Below the pieces are notes generated by a model. That model made no database searches and was not told the DNA's origin. It saw only the letters and a program-made list of their open reading frames with translations. From NCBI RefSeq assembly GCF_000814905.1, contig NZ_JXAG01000040.1, positions 1 through 64,000 on the forward strand: a DNA stretch of 64,000 nt, written 5' to 3'. Position numbers and translations under genes: made by a program. Origin of the DNA: Enterobacter sp. Bisph1 (GTDB lineage Bacteria; Pseudomonadota; Gammaproteobacteria; Enterobacterales; Enterobacteriaceae). Positions 18,800 through 27,180 of this stretch are shown here, one piece after another. The stretch's first letter is position 1. Each line of letters opens with the position of its first letter.

Positions 18800-18932
18800 T
18801 GGCGATTTGAGCGCCGATATCCGTCGGCTTGAGAACGCGCTTGAACAGTGCGCGTTACAGGTCGAAACCGTTAAACATTGTCAGGATGAGATCAATGCTA
18901 AAACCCAAAACGCTGCGCACCGCGCTGATTGA
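18642..18932 (+). CDS. LysC, Rz1-type outer-membrane spanin lipoprotein
   Basis: Nested in the +1 frame of lysB. 96 residues, signal peptide with lipobox LCVGC (Cys21), then a Pro-rich stretch (APPAPPP). It runs on past the end of lysB, so it is longer than most Rz1 proteins. Start at ATG 18642 or at 18648/18651. Confidence 0.82.
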   Translation: MKMMRFAAGTALAYLMLCVGCTSAPPAPPPVTVYSSCPQVNLCPMPASAPQTNGDLSADIRRLENALEQCALQVETVKHCQDEINAKTQNAAHRAD

Positions 18933-19362
18933 AGCCGTTCCGGTGCTGCGCGATAACCCTTCCATGCTGCGCCTGTGGGTAGATAAAGGGCGTAATACCG
19001 CCACGCTGTCAAACTCACTGTCGTTTGAAAAACAGTTCAGCCTGAATATCGCCGTCAGTGGTTTTGCCGACGATATTGATACGCTGTTCGTGCCGGTGAT
19101 GGCGTGGCTGCGTGATAACCAGCCCGAGATCCTCACGACCGAAGCCGGTCGTAACGGCTGCTTTAGCTGGACGCTGGTGACCAACGCCGACGGCACGCAA
19201 GATTTAAACATCGTGCTGCAGCTGACCGAGCGGACCAAAGTAACGGAAGTGAATGGCGCGCTGTATGCCGAAACGCTGGCGGAACCGCTGCCGCCCGCCG
19301 TCGTTAACCGCCCGACAGAGCTCTATATCAACGGTGAGCTGGTGAGCCGCTGGCCTGGCTAA
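18895..19362 (+). CDS. Tail completion protein R
   Basis: 155 residues, the same length as P2 gpR, with the characteristic LQLTERTKV and the C-terminal YINGELVSRWPG. It overlaps lysC by 38 bases. In P2, gpR and gpS complete the head-proximal end of the tail. gpS is missing here. The start ATG at 18895 has AGGATGAG upstream. Confidence 0.9.
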   Translation: MLKPKTLRTALIEAVPVLRDNPSMLRLWVDKGRNTATLSNSLSFEKQFSLNIAVSGFADDIDTLFVPVMAWLRDNQPEILTTEAGRNGCFSWTLVTNADGTQDLNIVLQLTERTKVTEVNGALYAETLAEPLPPAVVNRPTELYINGELVSRWPG

Positions 19363-19378
19363 TCGCCATTAAGGCCGC

Positions 19379-19438
19379 GTTGTGCCAAAAGCCGGACAGC
19401 CTTGTCCGTTTCTCAATGCCGCTCACCCATAGGATGAT
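19379..19438 (+). promoter_or_regulatory. Late promoter P(V), Ogr-type
   Basis: GTTGT-N12-ACAGC (19379-19400) contains a perfect TGT-N12-ACA. The -10 position holds GGATGAT (19432-19438). The -35 element ATAGC is not conserved here (GTTTCT). P2 also has a late promoter before V. Confidence 0.65.
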
Positions 19439-19445
19439 TTCCGTT

Positions 19446-20081
19446 ATGAATACACAACTTTCCCTCTCTGAACTGGCCCGCTTGCTGCGCAATATGATCC
19501 GCACCGGGATCATCGTTGACGTCGACCTGAATACCGGCCGCTGCCGCGTGCAGAGCGGTGGCCTCATTACGCAATGGCTGCAGTGGTTAACCCAGCGCGC
19601 CGGGCAATCGCGCAACTGGTGGGCCCCTTCCGTTGGTGAACAGGTGCTACTGCTGGCCGTCGGCGGCGAGCTTGATACCGCTTTTGTGCTGCCGGGGATC
19701 TTCTCCGATGACCACCCGGCACCTTCGGCTTCGGCGGACGGCGTGCATATCGCCTTTCCCGATGGTGCGGTAATTGAATATGAGCCCAAAACCAGTGCGT
19801 TAATGGTGAGCGGCATTAAAACCGCTACCGTCAGCGCCTCGCAATCCCTTACCGCTACCGTGCCGGAAGTGCTGGTAAAAGCCACTACTCGCATCACGCT
19901 GGACACCCCGGAAGTGGTTTGCACTCACAAACTTATCACCGGCACGCTGGAGGTCCAGCAAGGCGGCACGATGAGCGGCAATATCAGCCACGGCGGCGGA
20001 TCCCTTTCGTCCAACGGCAAAGTACTGCATACCCATCAACACCCCGGCGACAGCGGCGGCACAACAGGAGCGCCTTTATGA
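19446..20081 (+). CDS. Baseplate spike protein V
   Basis: 211 residues, exactly the length of P2 gpV. N-terminal OB-fold (about 15-100), then a beta-helix, and a C-terminal HTHQHPGD tip that carries the metal-binding HxH. It forms the membrane-piercing trimer at the end of the tube. Start ATG at 19446 chosen over an upstream in-frame ATG because it gives the family N-terminus. Confidence 0.94.
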   Translation: MNTQLSLSELARLLRNMIRTGIIVDVDLNTGRCRVQSGGLITQWLQWLTQRAGQSRNWWAPSVGEQVLLLAVGGELDTAFVLPGIFSDDHPAPSASADGVHIAFPDGAVIEYEPKTSALMVSGIKTATVSASQSLTATVPEVLVKATTRITLDTPEVVCTHKLITGTLEVQQGGTMSGNISHGGGSLSSNGKVLHTHQHPGDSGGTTGAPL

Positions 20082-20425
20082 CCTTTCGTTACTGCGGATT
20101 AAACCGCGACACCGGCAAACGTCAAACGGACGTTGAACATATCCGCCAGAGCATTAGCGATATTTTACGCACGCCGCTTGGCTCAAGAGTGATGCGACGC
20201 GATTACGGCTCATCGCTGTTTGAGATGATCGACCAGCCGCTTACCCCGACGCTGGCGCTGCAAATTCAGTCCGCCTGCTATATGGCGCTGCTGAAATGGG
20301 AGCCGCGTATCACCCTGAGCGCGGTGACCGCCGAGCGCCAGTCGGACGGCAAGCTGGTGGTCGATTTGACCGGCCAGCTCGCCAGCACCGGCGAATCACT
20401 TTCATTAACCCTTCCAGTGAGTTAA
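20078..20425 (+). CDS. Baseplate wedge protein W
   Basis: 115 residues, the same length as P2 gpW and homologous to T4 gp25 (sheath initiator, EPR motif variant near MALLKWEPRI). Overlaps V by four bases (ATGA). Confidence 0.94.
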   Translation: MTFRYCGLNRDTGKRQTDVEHIRQSISDILRTPLGSRVMRRDYGSSLFEMIDQPLTPTLALQIQSACYMALLKWEPRITLSAVTAERQSDGKLVVDLTGQLASTGESLSLTLPVS

Positions 20426-20429
20426 AACC

Positions 20430-21338
20430 ATGCCGATTATCGATCTGAGCCAACTGCCGGCGCCGGATGTGGTCGAGGAGCTTGATTATGAGGCTATCCT
20501 CGATGACCGCAAAGCGACGCTGATTTCTCTGTTTCCCGCTGATGAGCAAGAAGCGCTGGCGCGTACGCTGGCCCTTGAATCCGAGCCATTGACCAAATTC
20601 CTGCAGGAGAATGCCTACCGGGAAGTTCTCTGGCGCAGCCGCGTTAACGAAGCCGCGCGCGCGGTGATGCTGGCCTACGCTGCCGGGAACGATCTGGATG
20701 TGATGGCCGCCAACAGTAACACCGCGCGGCTGGTAATATCCCCTGCCGATGACCGCACCCTTCCGCCGACACCGGCGGTAATGGAATCCGATAAAGATTT
20801 GCGCCTGCGCGCGCAGCAGGCCTTTGAAGGATTAAGCGTTGCCGGGCCGGAAGGCGCTTATGAGTATCATGGCCGCAGCGCCGATGGGCGAGTGGCGGAT
20901 ATTTCGGTTTTCAGCCCGAACCCGGCTTATATCACCGTCTCCGTGCTCTCCCGCGAGGGCGACGGCAGCGCCAGCGCCGAACTGGTCGCCATCGTCGATA
21001 AAGCACTCAACGCTGAAGATGTGCGCCCCGTTGGCGACCGCGTTACGGTGCAGAGCGCGGAGATCGTCCCTTATCAGATCCATGCCACCCTCTACTTTTA
21101 CCCCGGCCCGGAGTCGGAGCCCATTCGCCTGGCCGCCGAACAGAAGCTGAAAGCCTATATCAGTACGCAGCGGCGACTGGGGCGCGATATTCGCCAGTCG
21201 GCCATTTATGCCGCGCTGCATGTTGAAGGCGTGCAGCGGGTCGAACTGAGCGCGCCGCTTAGCGATTTGGTGCTGGCGAAGAATCAGGCGTCGCACTGCA
21301 CCGACTGGAGCATTACCGCCGGAGGCACCGATGAATGA
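20430..21338 (+). CDS. Baseplate assembly protein J
   Basis: 302 residues, equal to P2 gpJ, the wedge protein homologous to T4 gp6. Motifs DPLTKFLQE-like (SEPLTKFLQENAYRE) near 60 are typical. It overlaps I by eight bases. Confidence 0.95.
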   Translation: MPIIDLSQLPAPDVVEELDYEAILDDRKATLISLFPADEQEALARTLALESEPLTKFLQENAYREVLWRSRVNEAARAVMLAYAAGNDLDVMAANSNTARLVISPADDRTLPPTPAVMESDKDLRLRAQQAFEGLSVAGPEGAYEYHGRSADGRVADISVFSPNPAYITVSVLSREGDGSASAELVAIVDKALNAEDVRPVGDRVTVQSAEIVPYQIHATLYFYPGPESEPIRLAAEQKLKAYISTQRRLGRDIRQSAIYAALHVEGVQRVELSAPLSDLVLAKNQASHCTDWSITAGGTDE

Positions 21339-21939
21339 CGACCGTTTGTTGCCCGTTGGCTCATCGAAGCTTGAGGTGGCAGCGGTAAAAGCGGCGGCGA
21401 ATATTGAGCGCGTGCCGGTGCCGCTGCGCTCATTGTGGGATCCGCTGACCTGCCCGGCCGAACTGTTGCCGTACCTGGCGTGGGCGCTCTCCGTCGACCG
21501 CTGGGATTTTAACTGGCCGGAAGCGACCAAACGTAAAGTGATCGCCGCGTCTTTTTTCGTCCATCAACACAAAGGTACTCGCAGTGCGCTGCGCCGGGTG
21601 GTTGAGCCGCTGGGCTTTCTAATTGAGTTACGCGAATGGTGGGAGGATAACGCCGAGCCAGGCACCTTTAAGCTGGTGATTGGCGTACAGGAGAATGGGA
21701 TTACCGAGGAGATGTACCTTGAGCTGGAACGGCTGATTCATGATGCCAAACCGGCGAGCCGTCATCTTACCGGTTTAAATATCAGCCTGAGCAGCAGCGG
21801 TGAGTTTTACGTGGGCACTGGTTGCTATCTGGGGGAAGAGCTGACGGTCTATCCCTACCTGCCTGAGGAGATTTCGGTGGGCGGTGAATATTACCCCGCA
21901 TCCGCTGTGCATCTCGTTGATGAAGTCAGCATTTCTTAA
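21331..21939 (+). CDS. Tail protein I
   Basis: 202 residues, P2 gpI-like wedge protein (VHQHKGT, RRVVEPLGFL). Longer than P2 gpI (176) by about 25 residues at the C-terminus, which has a Gly/Tyr-rich tail similar to fibre-binding parts. It ends an operon: terminator next. Confidence 0.9.
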   Translation: MNDDRLLPVGSSKLEVAAVKAAANIERVPVPLRSLWDPLTCPAELLPYLAWALSVDRWDFNWPEATKRKVIAASFFVHQHKGTRSALRRVVEPLGFLIELREWWEDNAEPGTFKLVIGVQENGITEEMYLELERLIHDAKPASRHLTGLNISLSSSGEFYVGTGCYLGEELTVYPYLPEEISVGGEYYPASAVHLVDEVSIS

Positions 21940-21954
21940 CTGCCTTGAGTGCAG

Positions 21955-21980
21955 ATAACGGGCTTCGGCCCGTTTTTTTT
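21955..21980 (+). terminator. Terminator between I and first fibre cassette
   Basis: ACGGGC-TTCG-GCCCGT hairpin followed by eight T. Confidence 0.88.
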
Positions 21981-21989
21981 ACCCGCTAC

Positions 21990-22049
21990 GTTGTGCCAGC
22001 GGGCAGCCAACCCCCGTCGATAGCGTTCGGTTGGTGCTGAACGGAAAAT
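21990..22049 (+). promoter_or_regulatory. Late promoter P(H1), Ogr-type
   Basis: GTTGT-N12-CCAAC (21990-22011), GATAGC (22019-22024), GGAAAAT (22043-22049). If the dyad is centred at -55 the start is near 22055. It drives the first fibre and its chaperone. Confidence 0.8.
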
Positions 22050-22093
22050 GCTTTCTGTACCCATTCATCACCCAACAACCTGAGAGTTAACGC

Positions 22094-23152
22094 ATGACAG
22101 CAAAATTTTTTGCCATTCTGACCAATCAGGGTGCGGCGAAGCTGGCGAACGCCGCCTCGCTCGGCACAAAACTGAATCTTTCACAGATGGCGATCGGTGA
22201 CGCGAACGGCGCATTACCGACTCCCGATCCGGCGCAAACTAAACTGATTAATCAGAAACGCATTGCGCCGCTAAACCGCCTTTCTGTTGATCCTAACAAC
22301 ACTAACCAAATCATTGCCGAACAGGTTATTCCGGAAAACGAAGGCGGCTACTGGATCCGTGAAATCGGCCTGTATGACGATGAAAACGTGCTTATCGCCG
22401 TCGCTAACTGCCCGGAAACCTACAAACCGCAGCTGCAGGAAGGCAGCGGACGGACGCAGACGATTCGCATGGTGGTGGTGGTGTCATCCACGGCGGCGGT
22501 CACGCTGAAAATCGACCCGTCTGTCGTGCTGGCGACGCGCCAGTACGCCGATGACCTGATGAGTAATCATGTTAAAGCCAGCAATCCGCACGCCCAATAT
22601 GCGCCGCTGGCAAGCCCGGTATTTATTGGTATGCCCACCGTACCGGATACCCATATCGGCAATGCTGGTCAGCAGATCGCCAACACCAGATTTGTGCACG
22701 ATGTTATCAACGACGACAACACTATTTTGCCGGTGGGCGTCCCTGTTCCCTGGCCGCAAGCAGCGGCACCCGGCGGATGGTTTAAATGCAACGGCGCAGC
22801 GTTTGATAAAGCGCGGTATCCAAGATTAGCGACTGCGTATCCGGCAGGCGTGCTACCGGATCTGCGCGGAGAGTTTATTCGTGGTTTGGATGATGGCCGA
22901 GGGTTGGATATTGGACGTGCATTACTTTCAGCGCAAGCTGATGAATTCAGATCCCATAACCATAGATTTATCAATGAATATCATACTCCGACGATAAGAA
23001 TCGTTGGTGCTACAGATGAAAATAGCGAAGGTGTTGAAGCCAATCAGGTCGCTGGAGTACGGGCATGGACTTATATTTGGATGGAAGAAACAGGTGGCGT
23101 AGAAACACGCCCGCATAATATCGCATTTAACTACATCGTGAGGGCGCAATAA
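22094..23152 (+). CDS. Tail fibre protein H, cassette 1
   Basis: 352 residues. The first 160 residues are the conserved P2 gpH attachment region; residues about 212-265 form a tail collar domain (GVPVPWP, GWFKCNGAAFD, PDLRGEFIRG). The distal part ends in FNYIVRAQ, the usual ending of collar-type fibres that need a Tfa chaperone. The distal 75 residues are AT-rich and would determine receptor choice. Much shorter than P2 gpH (669). Confidence 0.88.
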   Translation: MTAKFFAILTNQGAAKLANAASLGTKLNLSQMAIGDANGALPTPDPAQTKLINQKRIAPLNRLSVDPNNTNQIIAEQVIPENEGGYWIREIGLYDDENVLIAVANCPETYKPQLQEGSGRTQTIRMVVVVSSTAAVTLKIDPSVVLATRQYADDLMSNHVKASNPHAQYAPLASPVFIGMPTVPDTHIGNAGQQIANTRFVHDVINDDNTILPVGVPVPWPQAAAPGGWFKCNGAAFDKARYPRLATAYPAGVLPDLRGEFIRGLDDGRGLDIGRALLSAQADEFRSHNHRFINEYHTPTIRIVGATDENSEGVEANQVAGVRAWTYIWMEETGGVETRPHNIAFNYIVRAQ

Positions 23153-23745
23153 TGTCTACAGCCACCCTGAATAAAAACCGCTTAGCTACCGAAACCGGTG
23201 AGATAACTGTTTATAACTTTAACGCAACCACTCGCGAATACCTTTCAACCTCTATTGAATATCTGGTCGTTGGCGTGGGCATTCCGGCAAACGCGACGCT
23301 TGATGCGCCGCTTGCAGCAAAAGAAGGGTATGCCGTATGCCGATCCACGACCAATGAGACATGGGAATATATTCCCGATCATCGTGGCGAGACGGTGTAT
23401 GACATCGAGAATGGCAAACCAGTACCGCTGACTGAACTGGGCGATTACCCGGCGGATGTCACCAGTCTTGTGCCAGCAACGCCTTACGATAAATGGAATG
23501 GCAGCGCATGGGTGACAGATGAAAATGCGCAAAAAACCGCGCAGGTTGATAAAGCGGAACAGAGTAAAACGCAACGGCTAATAGCCGCCAAAAATACTAT
23601 CAGCCTGTGGCAAACCGAACTGCAGCTCGGCGTTATCAGCGATGACGATAAAAAGCAGCTTATCGCCTGGTTAAATTACATCAAGCTTGTGCAGGCGGTT
23701 GATACCTCGACCGCACCGGATGTCAGCTGGCCTGCACAGCCGTAA
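23152..23745 (+). CDS. Tail fibre assembly chaperone Tfa, cassette 1
   Basis: 197 residues of the Tfa/gpG family. C-terminal KNTISLWQTELQLGVISDDDKKQLIAWLNYIK-like segment (quoted in part) is the family signature. It starts on the last base of H (AATAATG), so the two are coupled. Confidence 0.9.
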   Translation: MSTATLNKNRLATETGEITVYNFNATTREYLSTSIEYLVVGVGIPANATLDAPLAAKEGYAVCRSTTNETWEYIPDHRGETVYDIENGKPVPLTELGDYPADVTSLVPATPYDKWNGSAWVTDENAQKTAQVDKAEQSKTQRLIAAKNTISLWQTELQLGVISDDDKKQLIAWLNYIKLVQAVDTSTAPDVSWPAQP

Positions 23746-23753
23746 CATCCACC

Positions 23754-23777
23754 AAACGGGCCGCGGCCCGTTTTTTA
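23754..23777 (+). terminator. Terminator after cassette 1
   Basis: ACGGGCC-GC-GGCCCGT hairpin followed by six T. Confidence 0.88.
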
Positions 23778-23784
23778 CTTGTCA

Positions 23785-23844
23785 GTTGTCTTACCCCCGA
23801 GCCAACCCTCATTTATAGCCTGTCGTCAGTGCTCAGCGGAAAAT
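23785..23844 (+). promoter_or_regulatory. Late promoter P(H2), Ogr-type
   Basis: GTTGT-N12-CCAAC (23785-23806), TATAGC (23814-23819), GGAAAAT (23838-23844); spacing identical to P(H1) and P(F). Confidence 0.8.
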
Positions 23845-23878
23845 TGTGGTTACGTTTCCGACAACTGAGAGTAAACGC

Positions 23879-24829
23879 ATGACCGCAAAATATTATGCCA
23901 TTCTGACCAACCAGGGCGCGGCGAAGCTGGCAACAGCCGCCGCCCTTGGCACCCAAATCCGTATTACGCAAATGGCCGTCGGTGACGGCAATGGCACGTT
24001 GCCCATGCCTGACGCCGCACAAACCCAACTGCTCAATCAAAAACGCATCGGTGCCATTAACACCCTGACCATTGATGCGGCCAACAGCAGCCAGATTATT
24101 GCCGAACAGGTGATCCCGGAGGACGAAGGAGGATTCTGGATCCGCGAAATCGGTTTGTATGACGATGCTAATGTGCTGATCGCGGTCGCCAGCTGCCCGG
24201 AAACTTACAAGCCCCTGTTGCAGGAAGGCAGCGGCCGTACGCAGACCATTCGTATGGTACTGATTGTCTCGTCAACGGCGGCCGTCACGCTAAAAATCGA
24301 CCCGTCGGTAGTGCTGGCAACGCGTAAATACGTTGATGACAAAGTTATCGAGATTAGGGCTTATGCCGATGACTTAATGCGCCAACATATTTCGACTGAG
24401 AACCCACATACGCAATACCCGCTAATTTCGAACGCATTGCAGGAAATCGCCAACGCGGGATTAGTAAATCATGTGCATAAGAATCTAAATCTGAGCGGCA
24501 TTGTGCTGGCGGGCACCGCAATGGCGCAGTTAGCGAATCCCGGTTATTTAAAAATCCCTGTGATCATTGCGAATGTCAGACATGAACTCATTATCCAGTG
24601 GATGTTCGGTGGAACAAGCCTAACTAACGGTATGGACTCGGTTATAAACTGGCCGATCCCCTTTCCCACGGCCTGCTTTAGTGCACAGGCAACATTTAAT
24701 GAAAGTACAGCGCCATATACTGATGTTAATACGCCCATTTTTATCACTGCCCGTTCGCAACAGGCAATCACTATTCGTTCCTACACAGGAGCTGGGAACG
24801 GCGTAGATATTCTCGGTATCGGTTATTAG
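23879..24829 (+). CDS. Second tail fibre protein, cassette 2
   Basis: 316 residues. The N-terminal 150 residues are closely similar to the first fibre (MTAKxxAILTNQGAAKLA), so both should use the same baseplate site. The distal part differs: no collar domain, but a gp53-like C-terminal domain (VINWPIPFPTACFSAQATF ... GNGVDILGIGY) seen in fibres that fold without Tfa. No chaperone gene follows. AGAGT precedes the ATG at 23879. Its own promoter and terminator make it a self-contained unit. Confidence 0.85.
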   Translation: MTAKYYAILTNQGAAKLATAAALGTQIRITQMAVGDGNGTLPMPDAAQTQLLNQKRIGAINTLTIDAANSSQIIAEQVIPEDEGGFWIREIGLYDDANVLIAVASCPETYKPLLQEGSGRTQTIRMVLIVSSTAAVTLKIDPSVVLATRKYVDDKVIEIRAYADDLMRQHISTENPHTQYPLISNALQEIANAGLVNHVHKNLNLSGIVLAGTAMAQLANPGYLKIPVIIANVRHELIIQWMFGGTSLTNGMDSVINWPIPFPTACFSAQATFNESTAPYTDVNTPIFITARSQQAITIRSYTGAGNGVDILGIGY

Positions 24830-24847
24830 CTTTAACGCTATTTTTTG

Positions 24848-24871
24848 AAACGGGCTCCGGCCCGTTTTTTT
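24848..24871 (+). terminator. Terminator after cassette 2
   Basis: ACGGGC-TCCG-GCCCGT hairpin followed by seven T. Confidence 0.88.
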
Positions 24872-24881
24872 CCCCGCTGCT

Positions 24882-24941
24882 GTTGTTTCATCCGCCCCCC
24901 AACCCCGACAAATAGCGCTCTACCTCGCCGTTCTGGAAAAT
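24882..24941 (+). promoter_or_regulatory. Late promoter P(F), Ogr-type
   Basis: GTTGT-N12-CCAAC (24882-24903), AATAGC (24911-24916), GGAAAAT (24935-24941). It drives FI, FII, E, T, U, D. P2 has a late promoter at the same place. Confidence 0.8.
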
Positions 24942-24973
24942 AGCTCTCACCCCAACACCACGGAGTTAATCGG

Positions 24974-26155
24974 ATGAGTGACTACCATCATGGCGTTCAG
25001 GTCGTCGAAATCAACGACGGCACGCGCGTCATTTCCACTGTCTCAACCGCCATCGTCGGCATGGTTTGTACCGCCAGCGATGCCGATGCGGCAACCTTTC
25101 CACTGAATGAACCGGTGCTGATTACCAGCGTACAAAGCGCCATTGCCAAAGCGGGTACTAAAGGTACGCTGGCCGCCTCGTTACAGGCGATTGCCGATCA
25201 GGCAAAACCGGTGATCGTTGTGGTCCGCGTCGCGGAAGGCAGCGGTGAAGGCGCTGAAGCACAGACCATTTCCAATATCATTGGCACTACCGATGCCAAC
25301 GGTAAATATACCGGTCTGAAAGCGCTGCTGACCGCCGAAGCTGTTACCGGCGTTAAACCGCGCATTCTTGGCGTACCGGGACATGACTCACTGGAAGTCG
25401 CTACCGCGCTGGCTCCTATCTGCCAGAAGCTGCGCGCCTTCGGTTATGTCAGCGCCTGGGGCTGTAAAACCATCTCCGATGCCATTAAGTATCGCGCGAA
25501 CTTCAGCCAGCGCGAACTTATGGTGATTTGGCCGGACTTGCTCGCCTGGGATACCGTCGCCAATGCGTCAGCAACCGCCTTCGCTACTGCCCGCGCCCTC
25601 GGCATGCGTGCCTATATCGACCAGGCTGTCGGCTGGCACAAAACCCTGTCTAACGTTGGCATCAACGGCGTAACCGGCATCACAACCCCGGTATTCTGGG
25701 ATTTACAAGAATCCGGTACCGATGCCGATCTGCTGAACCAGGCTGGCGTGACCACGCTGATTCGCAAAGATGGCTTCCGCTTCTGGGGCAACCGTACCTG
25801 TTCCGACGATCCGCTGTTCCTGTTTGAAAACTACACCCGTACCGCGCAGGTGATCGCCGATACGATGGCGGACGCACATATGTGGGCGGTGGACAAACCG
25901 ATTACCGCGACGCTTATCCGCGACATCATCGATGGGATCAACGCCAAGTTCCGCGAGCTGCGCAGCAACGGTTATATCGTCGATGCGAACTGCTGGTTCG
26001 ATGAATCCGCCAACGACGCCGAGACCCTGAAAGCCGGGAAACTGTATATCGATTATGACTATACGCCGGTCCCGCCACTGGAAAATCTGACCTTACGCCA
26101 GCGCATCACCGATAAATACCTGGCGACCCTGGTCTCCTCGGTTAACAGCAATTAA
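24974..26155 (+). CDS. Contractile tail sheath protein FI
   Basis: 393 residues against 396 in P2. Typical start DYHHGVQVVEINDGTR and conserved C-terminal domain that links neighbouring subunits. The presence of an intact sheath makes the particle R-type (contractile). Confidence 0.96.
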   Translation: MSDYHHGVQVVEINDGTRVISTVSTAIVGMVCTASDADAATFPLNEPVLITSVQSAIAKAGTKGTLAASLQAIADQAKPVIVVVRVAEGSGEGAEAQTISNIIGTTDANGKYTGLKALLTAEAVTGVKPRILGVPGHDSLEVATALAPICQKLRAFGYVSAWGCKTISDAIKYRANFSQRELMVIWPDLLAWDTVANASATAFATARALGMRAYIDQAVGWHKTLSNVGINGVTGITTPVFWDLQESGTDADLLNQAGVTTLIRKDGFRFWGNRTCSDDPLFLFENYTRTAQVIADTMADAHMWAVDKPITATLIRDIIDGINAKFRELRSNGYIVDANCWFDESANDAETLKAGKLYIDYDYTPVPPLENLTLRQRITDKYLATLVSSVNSN

Positions 26156-26167
26156 GGATCCTGATAA

Positions 26168-26686
26168 ATGGCAATGCCGCGAAAACTTAAATATATGAAC
26201 GTGTTCCTGAATGGCTATAGCTATCAGGGAGTGGCTAAATCCATCACGCTGCCAAAACTGACCCGCAAGCTGGAGAACTATCGCGGTGGCGGTATGAACG
26301 GTGTCGCACCGATTGATATGGGCCTCGACGACGACGCCCTGTTAATGGAGTGGACGCTGGGCGGTTTCCCCGATGAGGCTATCTGGGAACTGTATGGCGC
26401 AACCAGTACCGATGCGGTACCGATTCGCTTCGCGGGCTCCTATCAGCGCGATGACACCGGCGAAACGGTGGCGGTTGAAGTGATGATGCGCGGTCTGCAA
26501 AAAGAGATCGACACGGGTGAAAACAAGCCGGGTGAAGATACCGAGTCCAAAATCACCGTGCTGTGCACCTACTTCAAACTGACCATTGATGGCAAAGAGA
26601 TGGTGGAGATCGACACCGTCAACATGGTTGAAAAAGTCAACGGCGTCGACCGTCTCGAGCAACACCGCCGCAATATCGGCCTGTAA
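26168..26686 (+). CDS. Tail tube protein FII
   Basis: 172 residues, same length as P2 FII and very similar throughout (start MAMPRKLKYMNVFLNGYSY, end EQHRRNIGL). It forms the inner tube around the tape measure. Follows FI by 12 bases. Confidence 0.96.
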   Translation: MAMPRKLKYMNVFLNGYSYQGVAKSITLPKLTRKLENYRGGGMNGVAPIDMGLDDDALLMEWTLGGFPDEAIWELYGATSTDAVPIRFAGSYQRDDTGETVAVEVMMRGLQKEIDTGENKPGEDTESKITVLCTYFKLTIDGKEMVEIDTVNMVEKVNGVDRLEQHRRNIGL

Positions 26687-26746
26687 TGCCCTCCGGCCAG
26701 CCTGCTGGCCGGGATTTTTCCCCGCAAATGGAATCACGAGGATCTT

Positions 26747-27028
26747 ATGAACAACGAATCTGAAAACGTTATTACCCTGCAAACCCCGATTAAACGCGGC
26801 GAGCAGCTGATCGGCACCCTGACCCTGATGAAACCGAACGCCGGTACCTTGCGCGGGCTGAGCCTAGCAGCGGTGGCCAATGCCGACGTGGACGCGCTCA
26901 TTAAAGTGCTGCCGCGTATTACCTCCCCTTCTCTGACCGAGCACGAAGTGGTGGGGCTGGATCTGGCGGATATGGTGGCGCTGGCGGGCAAGGTGGTTGG
27001 TTTTTTGTCGCCAGCTTCGGCGCAGTAA
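26747..27028 (+). CDS. Tail assembly chaperone E
   Basis: 93 residues, P2 gpE-like. The frame crosses a TTTTTTG slippery site at 27001-27007 that allows a -1 shift into E'. The fused product would join 26747-27007 to 27007-27180, 144 residues (142 in P2). It chaperones the tape measure during tube assembly. Confidence 0.92.
   Translation: MNNESENVITLQTPIKRGEQLIGTLTLMKPNAGTLRGLSLAAVANADVDALIKVLPRITSPSLTEHEVVGLDLADMVALAGKVVGFLSPASAQ
27001..27007 (+). other. -1 ribosomal frameshift site T-TTT-TTG
   Basis: In the E frame the codons are GGT TTT TTG, fitting X-XXY-YYZ. A -1 slip leads without stop into the E' frame. The same site is used by P2 E/E'. Confidence 0.88.
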
Positions 27029-27060
27029 ATTTTCCGCCCAAACTGTCGGTTGACGATTTG

Positions 27061-27180
27061 ATGGCGGATATCGCGGTGATCTTTCACTGGCCGCCATCGG
27101 AGCTTTACCCCCTGAGTCTGAGCGAACTCATCATCTGGCGCGAAAAGGCGCTGCAGCGAAGCGGAAATACCCATGAGTAA
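27061..27180 (+). CDS. Tail assembly protein E' (frameshift extension)
   Basis: The -1 frame relative to E. From the shift point it reads 57 codons; the stretch from MADIAVIFHWPPSELYP to GNTHE matches the P2 extension. The ATG at 27061 is marked as start, but expression is expected through frameshifting, not by own initiation. Its stop overlaps the start of T. Confidence 0.82.
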   Translation: MADIAVIFHWPPSELYPLSLSELIIWREKALQRSGNTHE

